A DNA stretch of 64,000 bases from contig NW_026015153.1 of the NCBI RefSeq assembly GCF_020379485.1, forward strand, positions 24,587 through 88,586, in the 5' to 3' direction. A model generated the notes under the pieces. The model ran no database searches. It was given only the letters and a program-made list of their open reading frames with translations, and had not been told where the DNA came from. Each line of letters begins with the position of its first letter. Position 1 is the first letter of the stretch. The position numbers and the translations under genes were made by a program. Shown here piece after piece: positions 10,775 to 19,511 of the stretch. The stretch comes from Brassica napus (Eukaryota; Streptophyta; Magnoliopsida; Brassicales; Brassicaceae).

Positions 10775-11632
10775 TGTTGAACTGAAGAGAAGATGGAGCT
10801 TGTACATAAATAGGGCAAGCTTCAGAAGATGTTCAGAAGAGTCCTATCGAGCTTCAGGAGTGCCCTGAAGTATCTATCATGGTGAAGTCAAGTCCAGGAG
10901 GGACTTAGACACAATATGGAGATGATTGAGTGTTGGTGCAAAGATAGGGCGAGGTACGGACAGGCGGTCCGTACCATCGACTGTACTTCACCGGGATTGT
11001 CCAGAACCTGTGCAAACTTAGGGTGCTGATTGCTAAAGCATCAGGCAACCTTATCTAGTATTATGGTCGTTGGAAAGCAAGGAAAGGAGGGAGAGTGTGG
11101 TCCAAACACAGGCTGTCTCTTAGCTGTAAAGGAAAGAGATATTGGGGACCATGTATCTGGCCTTATACATGGGCAGATTCAAGGGAGCCTAAGGAGAACC
11201 AATTAGGTGGCAGCAAGACTTAACCAATCAAGACACAGCTCTCAGATCACGACCTGGACACTCCATCTACACCATCCATTTGTATTCAATCATTTATATC
11301 CATTAGATTAAGGGTTTATGAGTTTGTAATGTGTAAAGCCTATATAAGGCTCATTTGTGTGTTTTGTAAACCCTAAGAGAGTAAGGGGGATTTTCCCTTC
11401 TCCTTCATAGTCTTTGGTTACTTTGAATCTCTCAATCTCTATTCTCTGGTTACTTAATCTCTCAGTCTCTCTAATCTCTTAATCTCTCACTCAAAGTCTC
11501 TTAATCTCACACCATTCTTATTCTTCCATCAGTCTCTCTTTTATTCTCTTCCATTATTGTCACAAGACAAGATCTCTTGACCTTAAGGGCATGTTCATCA
11601 CACACACAACCTGAACTCTGTTAAAACTTATA
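10775..11632 (+). repeat. NA1 3' LTR (858 bp)
   Basis: It follows the PPT directly, starts TGTTGAACTG and ends AAAACTTATA, then TGAAC (TSD). By hand it differs from the 5' LTR at five substitutions and one CA-repeat length change, about 0.6%. Confidence 0.92.
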
Positions 11633-11637
11633 TGAAC

Positions 11638-12108
11638 ATTGTTCTCAACTTCTTGTGATGTATCTTGATCATGAAGGCCTGAATCCTCTTGGTTTTGCTC
11701 TTGCTCACCAAATTCAGTTCCATTCCCCCTCTCATGATCAAGAGGAGTTGTTCTTCCAGCTCCACCAGTCTGACTGGAAGGCTCTCTCCTTCCGGGTTCC
11801 TGATCCTGGGATATCCCTATCCCGAGCTTCTCCAACAACACTCTCAGTATTGTTGCCTTATCAGATGGAGCTTGAGACAAATCCTTCAGATTTTCCCACT
11901 CCTTTTCTTCATAATAGCCTTTAGTTTCAACAAACTTCACTTCTCTAGATACCATCACCCTCCTTGCTTCAGGATCATAGCACTTGTACCCCTTTTGAGA
12001 GATAGAGTAACCAATGAACATAGCCTTAGTACTCTTTGCCTCCAGCTTGTTTCTCTGCTCTCCTGGAACCATGACATAGCACACACACCCAAAGACACGT
12101 AGGTGATC
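11638..12108 (-). pseudogene. pol: Cop3 Gag-Pol, piece 2: integrase C-terminal part and acidic linker
   Basis: This minus-strand piece encodes DHLRVFGCVCYVMVPGEQRN, then NKLEAKSTKAMFIGYS, QKGYKCYDPEARRVMVSREVKF and an acidic Gln/Glu-rich linker. These are the copia integrase C-terminal conserved block and the spacer before RT. On the right it is cut by the Gyp1 LTR at 12109, and the preceding residues continue at 30511. On the left it is cut by NA1. Both junctions are in frame with the neighbouring pieces, so the insertions alone disabled it. Confidence 0.88.
11638..12108 (-). mobile_element. Cop3 fragment (middle piece)
   Basis: This piece of Cop3 lies between NA1 and Gyp1. The bases TGATC at 12104-12108 are repeated at 30511-30515 and form the Gyp1 target duplication. 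Confidence 0.88.
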
Positions 12109-12998
12109 TGATATGATCATGGACCAGCCAAACAAAGAAGATAATGAGAGCATGGATGATCCAGCTGATGGAGGAGCTCTAGCCATATCTGAAGGTCCTA
12201 TGACTCGAGCCAGAAGCAAGCAACTCAAAGAAGCCATTGGAGGATTACTTAAGACATCACTGAAGCAAGAAGAGAGTCTTGGAAGAAGCTTGATCAACCA
12301 AGACACACTTGCCACAATTCAAGCCATCTCAGCTCCAAGATAGACATCAAATGAGCAAGTAATATATGTGTGCTCTTTTTCCCTATCTTTGGTTTTGTCC
12401 CACTGGGTTTTCCAAAGATAGGTTTTTATTGAGGCCATATGTTGCTTTCCTATCACTCATTTGATGATCTCAGTTCAAGACTTTATTTTAATTATTTATC
12501 TTTGTTAACATGAAGCAGAATTAGGCTGCTAGACTTGAGAATTAGGCTGCTAGACTTGAGAATTAAGCTGCCAGACTTGAGAACCCTTATAAGGTTTTAT
12601 AAGGTTTTTATAAGATTTTATAAGGTTTATTTTTAAGGCCCATTTAGAGACCAAGGAGCCTGTTCCTTGCCTTCTCTATAAATATGTGTCTGAAAACCCT
12701 AATAGATCTATCCAATCTTTATTTCTAAACTCTTGTTTCTCTCTAGTCGGCCGCAAGCTTGTCTTGTAGATCTGAGATTTCTTGAGTCTTTGTTAGTGTG
12801 TCATATCTAACAAAACCACAAGAGTGATTGTCTTGGTGTGTCATATCCAAGGGATTCACTTAGGAGTATCAAGGAGACCTCTCACATCTCTTTGTGTCAC
12901 CATTCATTCTACAAACCTTGAAGCAGATTGAGTCTTTGATTCTCTGTTTGCAAGGATCTATCCCATTCCAACCAGAGAAGCATCCTAGGAGTGTATTA
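12109..12998 (+). repeat. Gyp1 5' LTR (890 bp)
   Basis: It begins TGATATGATCATGG and ends GAGTGTATTA, so the termini are TG…TA, not the usual TG…CA. Its first 235 bp carry a copy of the pol C-terminal codons (open frame 12113-12343). It aligns with the 3' LTR with about nine substitutions and one small indel by hand, about 1%. Confidence 0.9.
12676..12684 (+). promoter_or_regulatory. Putative TATA box of the Gyp1 LTR
   Basis: CTATAAATA lies in the second half of the LTR, followed by an A-rich stretch and AAACCCTAATAG. The same motif is at 30188-30196 in the 3' LTR. It is assigned by sequence and position. Confidence 0.55.
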
Positions 12999-13000
12999 TG

Positions 13001-13012
13001 TGGTATCTGAGC
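13001..13012 (+). other. Gyp1 primer binding site
   Basis: TGGTATCTGAGC starts two bases after the LTR end and differs at one base from the TGGTATCAGAGC complementary to the 3' end of plant initiator tRNA-Met. Confidence 0.75.
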
Positions 13013-13467
13013 AACTCTGGCTAGGGAAGTTTTCGTTTTTTTTTTAAGTTTTCACTCAAATCTGTCTCTTGGTTTCATAACTATTGATAGATCTGAGTTT
13101 TGTTGTGTTGTTTCTGTCGATTTGATTCACTCTGAGTTCAGTATTGCTAGATCTGTTGCTGTGTGTTTTTAAATTGGTAGATCTGAAAGTTTCTATTTTA
13201 GATCTGTGATAGATCCGATCATCTCTTGTTGTTTCTTTGATAGATCTGTTGTTGTTTTGTTAAAATCTGATAAAAGTAGAGGTGTTGATCGTGTGAATTT
13301 GAAAAGACTCTTGAGATTCTTATTGGATAAGTTACCGGAAATTCAAATCTGATAGAAATCTCTTTTGCCGCCTATTTAATCTTTTGTTCTTGTTTCCTTA
13401 TTTGAATTGATTTTTTTTTGTTTCTTGAACTTCTTACTGTCGATTTTCTTCTGTTGTTTCAGGTACT
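13013..13467 (+). other. Gyp1 5' leader, T-rich, non-coding
   Basis: The stretch between PBS and gag start is T-rich with repeated TAGATCTG words (for example near 13088, 13149, 13183 and 13243). No gene is seen. It is a typical position for packaging signals, but nothing specific can be shown. Confidence 0.5.
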
Positions 13468-13952
13468 ATGGCAGGAGATACAGAAGAGGATGAAGGAGTT
13501 AGTCTCGGACACAAAGCTTTGCTGGAAGCTTTGACTCGCCGTATGCAAAACATGATGGAAACGAGATTGATTTCTTTCCGCGAAGAACTTGATGCCAAGT
13601 CTTCAGAACAGAGGCGTGAACCAAGGCAGAACCGACGAGATCATACTAGACAAGAGCATGGTGGATCACAGGAGACTGATAACTATTATGAGCGCCACAG
13701 AGTTCAGAAGAGTGGTTCATCATCATCATCGCGAGATAATAGAAGGAGATATCATCGTGATCGTGATGGGAGAAGATCTTACCGTGATGAGTTTGCTGGT
13801 TTGAAGATTAAAATTCCTCCCTTCCATGGCAAGGTTGATCCAGACGCTTATCTCGAGTGGGAGAAGAAGATTGAGCTCGTTTTCAACTGCCAACACTACA
13901 CCAATGCTCAAAGAATCCAGATTGCTGCTACTGAGTTTCATGATTATGCCTT
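13468..13952 (+). pseudogene. gag: Gyp1 Gag, N-terminal piece
   Basis: It starts MAGDTEEDEGVSLGHKALLE and includes a highly charged Arg/Asp/Ser-rich section (about residues 50-110). It then reaches KIKIPPFHGKVDPDAYLEWE, the usual entry to the Ty3/gypsy Retrotrans_gag capsid domain. The frame is cut after residue 161 by Cop4. It resumes in phase at 19512 after the second GCCTT copy, so it was intact before the insertion. The start codon is the first ATG after the T-rich leader. The visible continuation past 13952 to about 14031 is Cop4 LTR sequence and not gag. Confidence 0.88.
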
Positions 13953-14494
13953 TATACACTTTTGTGTATGTAGAGTGATGAATAAATATCAAGAGATGAT
14001 TAGTGTAGTTTGTATGAGATTTGGAGATTAAGAGAGACTAAGAGAATAAAGAACAAGAGAGAATACTCAAAACTCCATTAGATTGATTAATGAGAGAGTT
14101 TACAACATATATAGATTAGGGATACATAAATTCGTCCAGGTTCAGTCTAGTTAGGATAAGAAGCATGTGTAGTCAAAGATGCTTGATTCAAACTAGCCAA
14201 TAAGGTTCCTCACATGCTTGGGTATCTTGCTTTAGCTTTCCAGCTGGTGCCAGCCTGTCTAAAGCTCTCTTCCCTTGACCAGACCTTATCCAAACTCCTC
14301 CTTGCTTATCCAGACTCCTCCTGGCGTGTTTCACTCTCCAAATGGATGCAAGGTAACTTCCCAAGTCTTTTAACTCAGTTACCACAGTAACAATAAAGTT
14401 ACTGTGGTAAATCTCCGAAGTTACTGCCTGCTCCAAATCCCTTCCTCTATCCATGTATCAACTCTTCATCTCCTCATCTCAACACTTCTCAACA
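13953..14494 (-). repeat. Cop4 3' LTR (542 bp)
   Basis: In element orientation it runs TGTTGAGAAGTGTTGAG…GTGTATA. It is 12 bp longer than the 5' LTR because of a short extra segment near 14449-14462 (ctatccatgtatc). Confidence 0.9.
14380..14411. repeat. Perfect 13-bp inverted repeat inside the Cop4 LTR
   Basis: TTACCACAGTAAC (14380-14392) and GTTACTGTGGTAA (14399-14411) are exact reverse complements separated by 6 bp. The same pair is in the other LTR at 19405-19436. Related forms occur in the LTRs of Cop3, the solo LTR and Cop6. Confidence 0.9.
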
Positions 14495-14636
14495 CTCCCC
14501 CTCAAGCTTGACCATGTGAAACAAGTCAAGCTTGGAAACCATGAAGACCTCCCTCATTAAAAACCTCACCAAAGAAAACCCATTGGGATAAAACTTTGAT
14601 GAGGGAAAAAGAGTGGAGACTCCATGGTTAAGGGGC
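14495..14636 (-). other. Cop4 PPT and 3' untranslated segment
   Basis: After the stop codon comes the conserved block complementary to TTTTATCCCAATGGGTTTTC (around 14575-14594), then AAGCTTGAGGGGGAG, the polypurine tract that primes plus-strand DNA at the 3' LTR. Confidence 0.7.
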
Positions 14637-17600
14637 TCAGCTCCTGGGAGTAAGATCAATGAGTCCAAGCCTGGATAGTATGGACTCCATTGTCTTCAAT
14701 CTTGCTGCCTTAGTAAACACATCAGCCAGTTGATCCTCACTCCTTGTATAACATGGCAGAATCACTCCTAAGATAATCATCTGCCTCACCTTGTGACAAT
14801 CCACTTCTATGTGCTTCGTTCTCTCATGAAAAACTGAGTTAGAAGCAATATGGATAGCTGCTTGATTGTCACAGTGCATTGTCATAGGAGTACTCTGTTC
14901 AATCTCCAGATGCTTCAAGATACCCTTGATCCACACCAGCTCGTTTGTCAACTTCAACATAGCCCTATATTCAGCCTCAGCACTTGAACAAGAGATGACC
15001 TTCTGCTTCTTACTCTTCCAAGTAACCAGGTTCCCTCCAATGAATGTACAATAACCAGTAGTTGATCTCCTGTCCACTCTATCTCCTGCCCAATCAGCAT
15101 CACAATAGCCCACTACTTCTGTGCTGCCATTGCATCCCATCCAAACTCCTTGACCAGGCGTGCCACTCAAATACCTCAGTATCCTATCAACCATCTTCCA
15201 GTGATGTACATTTGGCGCCTGCATATGCTGACTCACTTGGTTCACAGCAAAACATATATCTGGCCGTGTGATGGTCAAGTAGATCAGCTTGCCAACCATC
15301 TTCCTGTATAGCTTAGGATCCTCAAACAACTGCTTCTCTTCAACCTCCCCCTCACGCAAAACCTTATACCCCTCCTCAAGAGGTGTCTTTGCTACCTTTC
15401 CTCCAAGTACATCAGTCTCCTTCAGCATATCCATTGTATACTTCCTTTGAGACATAAACAAACCCTCCTTGGATCTGCATATCTCAATCCCCAAGAAATA
15501 CTTCATCTCTCCCAAGTCTTTGATGTCAAACACAGACTTGAGGAACTCTTTAGTGGCTTTAATCCCAGCCTTATCACTCCCTGTGATAATCAAATCATCC
15601 ACATATACCAGTATCACAATGATCCCTGATGGAGTAACCAAAGTGAAGAGTGTGTGATCCAGTTCAGACTTCCTGAATCCTCTCCCATTCAGAGTTGTAC
15701 TCAGCTTCCTGTACCAAGCTCTAGGAGACTGCTTCAGCCCATATATTGCCTTCTTCAATCTCAAAACATTTCCTGGTTTTACTAGATGCTCAAGACCAGG
15801 AGGAGGAAGCATGTATACCTCATCTTCTAGCTCACCTTGTAAGAAAGCATTCTTCACATCCATCTGCCACAAATCCCACTCCAAGTTTGTTGCAATGGAC
15901 AACACAATCCGAACTGTATGTAGCTTAGCTACTGGTGCAAAGGTATCAATGTAATCCTCTCCATAGGTCTGCGTAAATCCTCTTGCAACCAATCTGGTCT
16001 TCTTCCTATCAATCTGTCCATCTGCTAGATACTTGATTGTGAAGATCCATCTACTAGATACAGCCCTTTTTCCCTTAGGCAGCTCACTCTCATACCATGT
16101 ATCTTTTTTGATCATTGCACCTGCTTCAGCTCCCACTGATTCTTTCCATTCCTTGTCTAACATAGCTTCTTCATAAGTCCTTGGTACATAACTCTCATCC
16201 AGACTAATCATAAAGGCATGATGCTCCTCTGGAAACTCAGCAAAGGAACACACGGCTTGAGAAGGATGCTCCACAGCCTGGGCATTGTAGTACACTCTCG
16301 TGTTTACCCAGTTGGAAGGATCCCTCTTTATCCTTGTGCTCCTCCGCAAGGTCTCAACATGTTCTTCAGCCTGAATATTATCTTGTGTTTCCTCTCCTAA
16401 ACCAGTAGGTTCTCCCTGCTCATTTCCACCTGACTGATCCTCACTCTCCTCTGTACCAGTAGACTGAACAACATTCTCTACTTCCTGTGTCTCCTCATGA
16501 TCATGCTGTCCTGAATCCTCTTGGTTTTTCTCCTGCTCCTCTGATTCAGATCCATTCCCCCTCTCATGATCAAGAGGGGTTGTTTCTCCGGCTTCTCCAT
16601 CTTGATTAGAAGGTTCTCTCCTTCCTTGTTCCTGATCTTGGGATAATCCTATCCCTAGCCTTTCCAACAACACTCTCAGTGTTGTTGCCTTCTCTGATGG
16701 AGCTCGGGACAGATCCTCTAGGTCTTCCCATTTCTTCTCCTCATAATATCCTCTAGACTCCACAAACTTCACTTCTCTGGAAACCAAAACCCTCCTGGTT
16801 ATTGGATCATAACATTTGTACCCTTTCTGAGTGATTGAGTACCCAATGAACATAGCTTTAGTACTCTTTGCTTCTAGCTTGTTCCTCCTCTCTCCGGGAA
16901 CCATCACATAACATAAACACCCAAAGACTCTCAAATGATCAAGGTGTGGTTTAGTCTTGTTCAATACCTCAAAGGGAGACAGATTCTTTAGGATCTTGGT
17001 CGGAACTCTGTTGATGAGATAGCACGCAGTCTGAACAGCATCCCCCCAAAACCTCTTTGGAACATTTGCATGGAACATCATTGACCTTGCTACCTCCATC
17101 AAGTGCCTATTCTTTCTCTCAGCCACCTCATTCTGCTGTGGTGTGTAAGGACAGCTTGTCTGCTGCACAATCCCATGCTTTGCTAGATAACTCTTGAAAG
17201 CATTGCTAGTGTATTCTCCTCCATTATCAGATCTTAGCACCTTCACAGTAGCATTGTATTGATTAGTTACATATGCTTGGAAGTTCATAAAGGCTTCTAG
17301 GACTCTATCTTTAGAGGGAATCAAAGTGACCCACGTATACTTTGATTTCTCATCAATAAAAGTGACAAAGTACTTCTGGCTATCCCTAGACTCACACGGA
17401 GATGTCCACACATCTGAGTGAACTAGATCAAAGCAATGCTCATATATAGTCTCTGATGCTGGAAAGACAGTCCTACAATGCTTTCCTAATATGCATGCTT
17501 CACACTCCAAGTGATTAAATGACATATTAGGCATGATTAACTCAATTGCATGAGCGTGAGGATGTCCTAATCTAGAATGCCAAGTCATACTATCACACCT

Positions 17601-18929
17601 ATCAGCAGCACTACTCAGGCACATAGAGTTAATGGGATTAAGAGTCTTAGCTGTTTGGAGATGATATAAGTGATGCTTGCTGTCCCCTCTGCCAATAACT
17701 CTTCCAGTCTTCAAATCTTGAAACTCAACTTCATTTGGCCTGAATACTACTTGACAATCCAGATCAATTGTAGCTTTCTTAACTGATATCAGATTTGAAG
17801 TGAACTGAGGCAGATATAAGGCAGTTGAGCTCTTTTCAAACAGCTTGAGGTTTCCCATTCCTTCTACTGGGATCTGAGCGCCATTAGCTATAGTAACACA
17901 CCCTGTTGCAGCCCTGACATCACTTATCAGACTCCTATCACTGATCATATGATGTGTTGCTCCAGAATCAATTATGATAGGTTTAGGAGCTGTGGAGAAA
18001 TCGCTTTGCTTCTCACTTGCAGCTAGAGCACCTTGCTTCTTTCTTGCAGCCAGTTCATACACACACTTAACAAACTCATCCCATTCTTTCTTTGTGATTG
18101 GATCCTCTCCTCCTTTGGTCTCCTGCCTCCTTGTACTTACACCATCTTTTACTGATTCTCCCAAGTAAGCTGAGTATGAACACTCTCCTATAACCATCTG
18201 CTGAAGTATATCCTTGATTCTCTTCAAGATCACACTCATCCTGTCACTTAAGTGCTCAGCCTCGCTATCCTTTCTCCATGCCCTTCTCTTCATTAACCAC
18301 TCCTTAGAAAGTTTTCTCAACCTTCCCTTCTTACAGCTTGTACCTCCCTTCCATCTTTCTGGTTTCCTGTTCATCTCCCACACATCACAAGTGTGTTTAA
18401 CAAGCTCACATACCTCTTCCATAAGAAAGCTAAAGATCACATCTTGCTTCCTCCTTTCTTGAAAACATCTCGGATTTGATGTGTGTGCCTTCACCACTTC
18501 TAACTCTGACCATACTTCTCTCAGCCTTCCCACAAGCTGATAACACTCATCCTTTCCTTGTCTCAAGCCGCGGATCACCCCTTTGTCCTCAACGACTCTT
18601 ACAAGCTTGGACTTGCCTAAAGTTGCTTCAATCTCACTCTTTGTAGTGTCTCCTTGAACAACTTCATTTCCCAGCTTCAGACCTCTTGTCTGACCTTCTT
18701 CAGTAGCCATTTCCATGAAAGGTTTCCCCTTTCCATGACTACTCCATAACCCACAGCTTTCCAAAGCTCCCTTTATCCATCTTGAACACACTCCATCCAT
18801 CTCTTCTTCACGCCCCACTGGTTTACTAGCTCTGTGCTTCATCTCCTGTTGAGGTTGATTGAATCGACCAGACAACCTCCCAAATACCCAAAAACTGAAG
18901 AACAGCTCAAGAACACCAAGAACACACAA
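14637..18929 (-). CDS. gag-pol: Cop4 Gag-Pol polyprotein (1430 aa), intact frame
   Basis: One uninterrupted frame. The Gag-like region (residues about 30-320) keeps the RWIKGALESCG and LREVWSELE…ERRKQD blocks. It has no CCHC knuckle; a Lys/Arg-rich stretch (CKKGRLRKLSKEWLMKRRAW) stands in that place. Then come protease IIIDSGATHHMIS (about 320), integrase HHCC ending CEACILGKHC, the DDE segment LRSDNGGEYTS (about 567), RT with WQMDVKNAFLQGE and YVDDLIITG (about 1109), and RNase H with CDADWAGD (about 1276), SSAEAEYRAM and DNQAAIHIA. The annotated start gives a hydrophobic N-terminus (MCVLGVLELFFSFWVF). The Met at MKHRASKPVG about residue 31 may be the true start, since relatives begin near there. 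All enzymes look complete; expression is not known. Confidence 0.92.
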   Translation of the reverse strand: MCVLGVLELFFSFWVFGRLSGRFNQPQQEMKHRASKPVGREEEMDGVCSRWIKGALESCGLWSSHGKGKPFMEMATEEGQTRGLKLGNEVVQGDTTKSEIEATLGKSKLVRVVEDKGVIRGLRQGKDECYQLVGRLREVWSELEVVKAHTSNPRCFQERRKQDVIFSFLMEEVCELVKHTCDVWEMNRKPERWKGGTSCKKGRLRKLSKEWLMKRRAWRKDSEAEHLSDRMSVILKRIKDILQQMVIGECSYSAYLGESVKDGVSTRRQETKGGEDPITKKEWDEFVKCVYELAARKKQGALAASEKQSDFSTAPKPIIIDSGATHHMISDRSLISDVRAATGCVTIANGAQIPVEGMGNLKLFEKSSTALYLPQFTSNLISVKKATIDLDCQVVFRPNEVEFQDLKTGRVIGRGDSKHHLYHLQTAKTLNPINSMCLSSAADRCDSMTWHSRLGHPHAHAIELIMPNMSFNHLECEACILGKHCRTVFPASETIYEHCFDLVHSDVWTSPCESRDSQKYFVTFIDEKSKYTWVTLIPSKDRVLEAFMNFQAYVTNQYNATVKVLRSDNGGEYTSNAFKSYLAKHGIVQQTSCPYTPQQNEVAERKNRHLMEVARSMMFHANVPKRFWGDAVQTACYLINRVPTKILKNLSPFEVLNKTKPHLDHLRVFGCLCYVMVPGERRNKLEAKSTKAMFIGYSITQKGYKCYDPITRRVLVSREVKFVESRGYYEEKKWEDLEDLSRAPSEKATTLRVLLERLGIGLSQDQEQGRREPSNQDGEAGETTPLDHERGNGSESEEQEKNQEDSGQHDHEETQEVENVVQSTGTEESEDQSGGNEQGEPTGLGEETQDNIQAEEHVETLRRSTRIKRDPSNWVNTRVYYNAQAVEHPSQAVCSFAEFPEEHHAFMISLDESYVPRTYEEAMLDKEWKESVGAEAGAMIKKDTWYESELPKGKRAVSSRWIFTIKYLADGQIDRKKTRLVARGFTQTYGEDYIDTFAPVAKLHTVRIVLSIATNLEWDLWQMDVKNAFLQGELEDEVYMLPPPGLEHLVKPGNVLRLKKAIYGLKQSPRAWYRKLSTTLNGRGFRKSELDHTLFTLVTPSGIIVILVYVDDLIITGSDKAGIKATKEFLKSVFDIKDLGEMKYFLGIEICRSKEGLFMSQRKYTMDMLKETDVLGGKVAKTPLEEGYKVLREGEVEEKQLFEDPKLYRKMVGKLIYLTITRPDICFAVNQVSQHMQAPNVHHWKMVDRILRYLSGTPGQGVWMGCNGSTEVVGYCDADWAGDRVDRRSTTGYCTFIGGNLVTWKSKKQKVISCSSAEAEYRAMLKLTNELVWIKGILKHLEIEQSTPMTMHCDNQAAIHIASNSVFHERTKHIEVDCHKVRQMIILGVILPCYTRSEDQLADVFTKAARLKTMESILSRLGLIDLTPRS

Positions 18930-18978
18930 ACAGATTCTCGCAAATCACCACTCCCTTGCCAACCTGGTTCTGATACCG

Positions 18979-19508
18979 TATACACTTTTGTGTATGTAGA
19001 GTGATGAATAAATATCAAGAGATGATTAGTGTAGTTTGTATGAGATTTGGAGATTAAGAGAGACTAAGAGAATAAAGAACAAGAGAGAATACTCAAAACT
19101 CCATTAGATTGATTAATGAGAGAGTTTACAACATATATAGATTAGGGATACATAAATTCGTCCAGGTTCAGTCTAGTTAGGATAAGAAGCATGTGTAGTC
19201 AAAGATGCTTGATTCAAACTAGCCAATAAGGTTCCTCACATGCTTGGGTATCTTGCTTTAGCTTTCCAGCTGGTGCCAGCCTGTCTAAAGCTCTCTTCCC
19301 TTGACCAGACCTTATCCAAACTCCTCCTTGCTTATCCAGACTCCTCCTGGCGTGTTTCACTCTCCAAATGGATGCAAGGTAACTTCCCAAGTCTTTTAAC
19401 TCAGTTACCACAGTAACAATAAAGTTACTGTGGTAAATCTCCAAAGTTACTGCCTGCTCCAAATCCCTTCCTCATCTCTTCATCTCCTCATCTCAACACT
19501 TCTCAACA
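18979..19508 (-). repeat. Cop4 5' LTR (530 bp)
   Basis: It borders the PBS-like sequence ggttctgataccg at 18966-18978, whose complement differs from TGGTATCAGAGCC at two positions. A TATA-like CTATATATG (minus strand) lies near 19132-19141. It ends at 19508 against GCCTT and resumed Gyp1 gag. Confidence 0.9.
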
Positions 19509-19511
19509 GCC

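Larger units (their letters stand above)
5641..11632 (+). mobile_element. NA1: non-autonomous LTR retrotransposon (LARD-like), complete
   Basis: The element has two LTRs of 860 and 858 bp that differ by about five substitutions and one 2-bp repeat-length change (hand alignment). A PBS TGGTATCAGAGCC lies at 6501-6513 and a PPT AGCTTGAGGGGGAG at 10761-10774. The 5-bp target duplication TGAAC is at 5636-5640 and 11633-11637. The 4.27-kb interior has no recognisable Gag, protease, integrase, RT or RNase H, so it must be mobilised in trans. Its LTR ends (TGTTGA…ACTTATA), PBS and PPT match the copia elements in this window, and these are the likely source of its enzymes. Confidence 0.9.
13953..19508 (-). 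mobile_element. Cop4: complete Ty1/copia retrotransposon inserted in Gyp1 gag
   Basis: LTRs at 13953-14494 (3') and 18979-19508 (5') flank one long minus-strand ORF. The target duplication is GCCTT (13948-13952 and 19509-19513). The PPT complement ctccccctcaagctt is at 14495-14509 and the PBS is at about 18966-18978. The LTRs differ by about one substitution and one 12-bp indel near the end, so insertion is recent. The LTR carries the hairpin motif shared with Cop3 and the solo LTR. Confidence 0.93.

Noticed and set aside
5641..11632. A host gene or gene fragment captured by NA1
   Set aside because: No exon-like frame with a recognisable product was found. Internal repeats and AT-rich words explain the interior better.
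12113..12343. A small independent gene in the Gyp1 5' LTR
   Set aside because: It is the LTR copy of the pol C-terminal codons also found at 29620-29854. It has no separate evidence of expression.
13726..13992. Antisense frames opposite gag and pol throughout the window (for example 20145-20408, 23353-23550, 29231-29518)
   Set aside because: They are shadows of long, well-supported polyprotein frames on the other strand.
14188..14454. 88-codon frame in the Cop4 LTR and its 82-codon copy at 19214-19462
   Set aside because: Both lie within the LTRs, differ only by the LTR indel, and match no protein family that I recognise.
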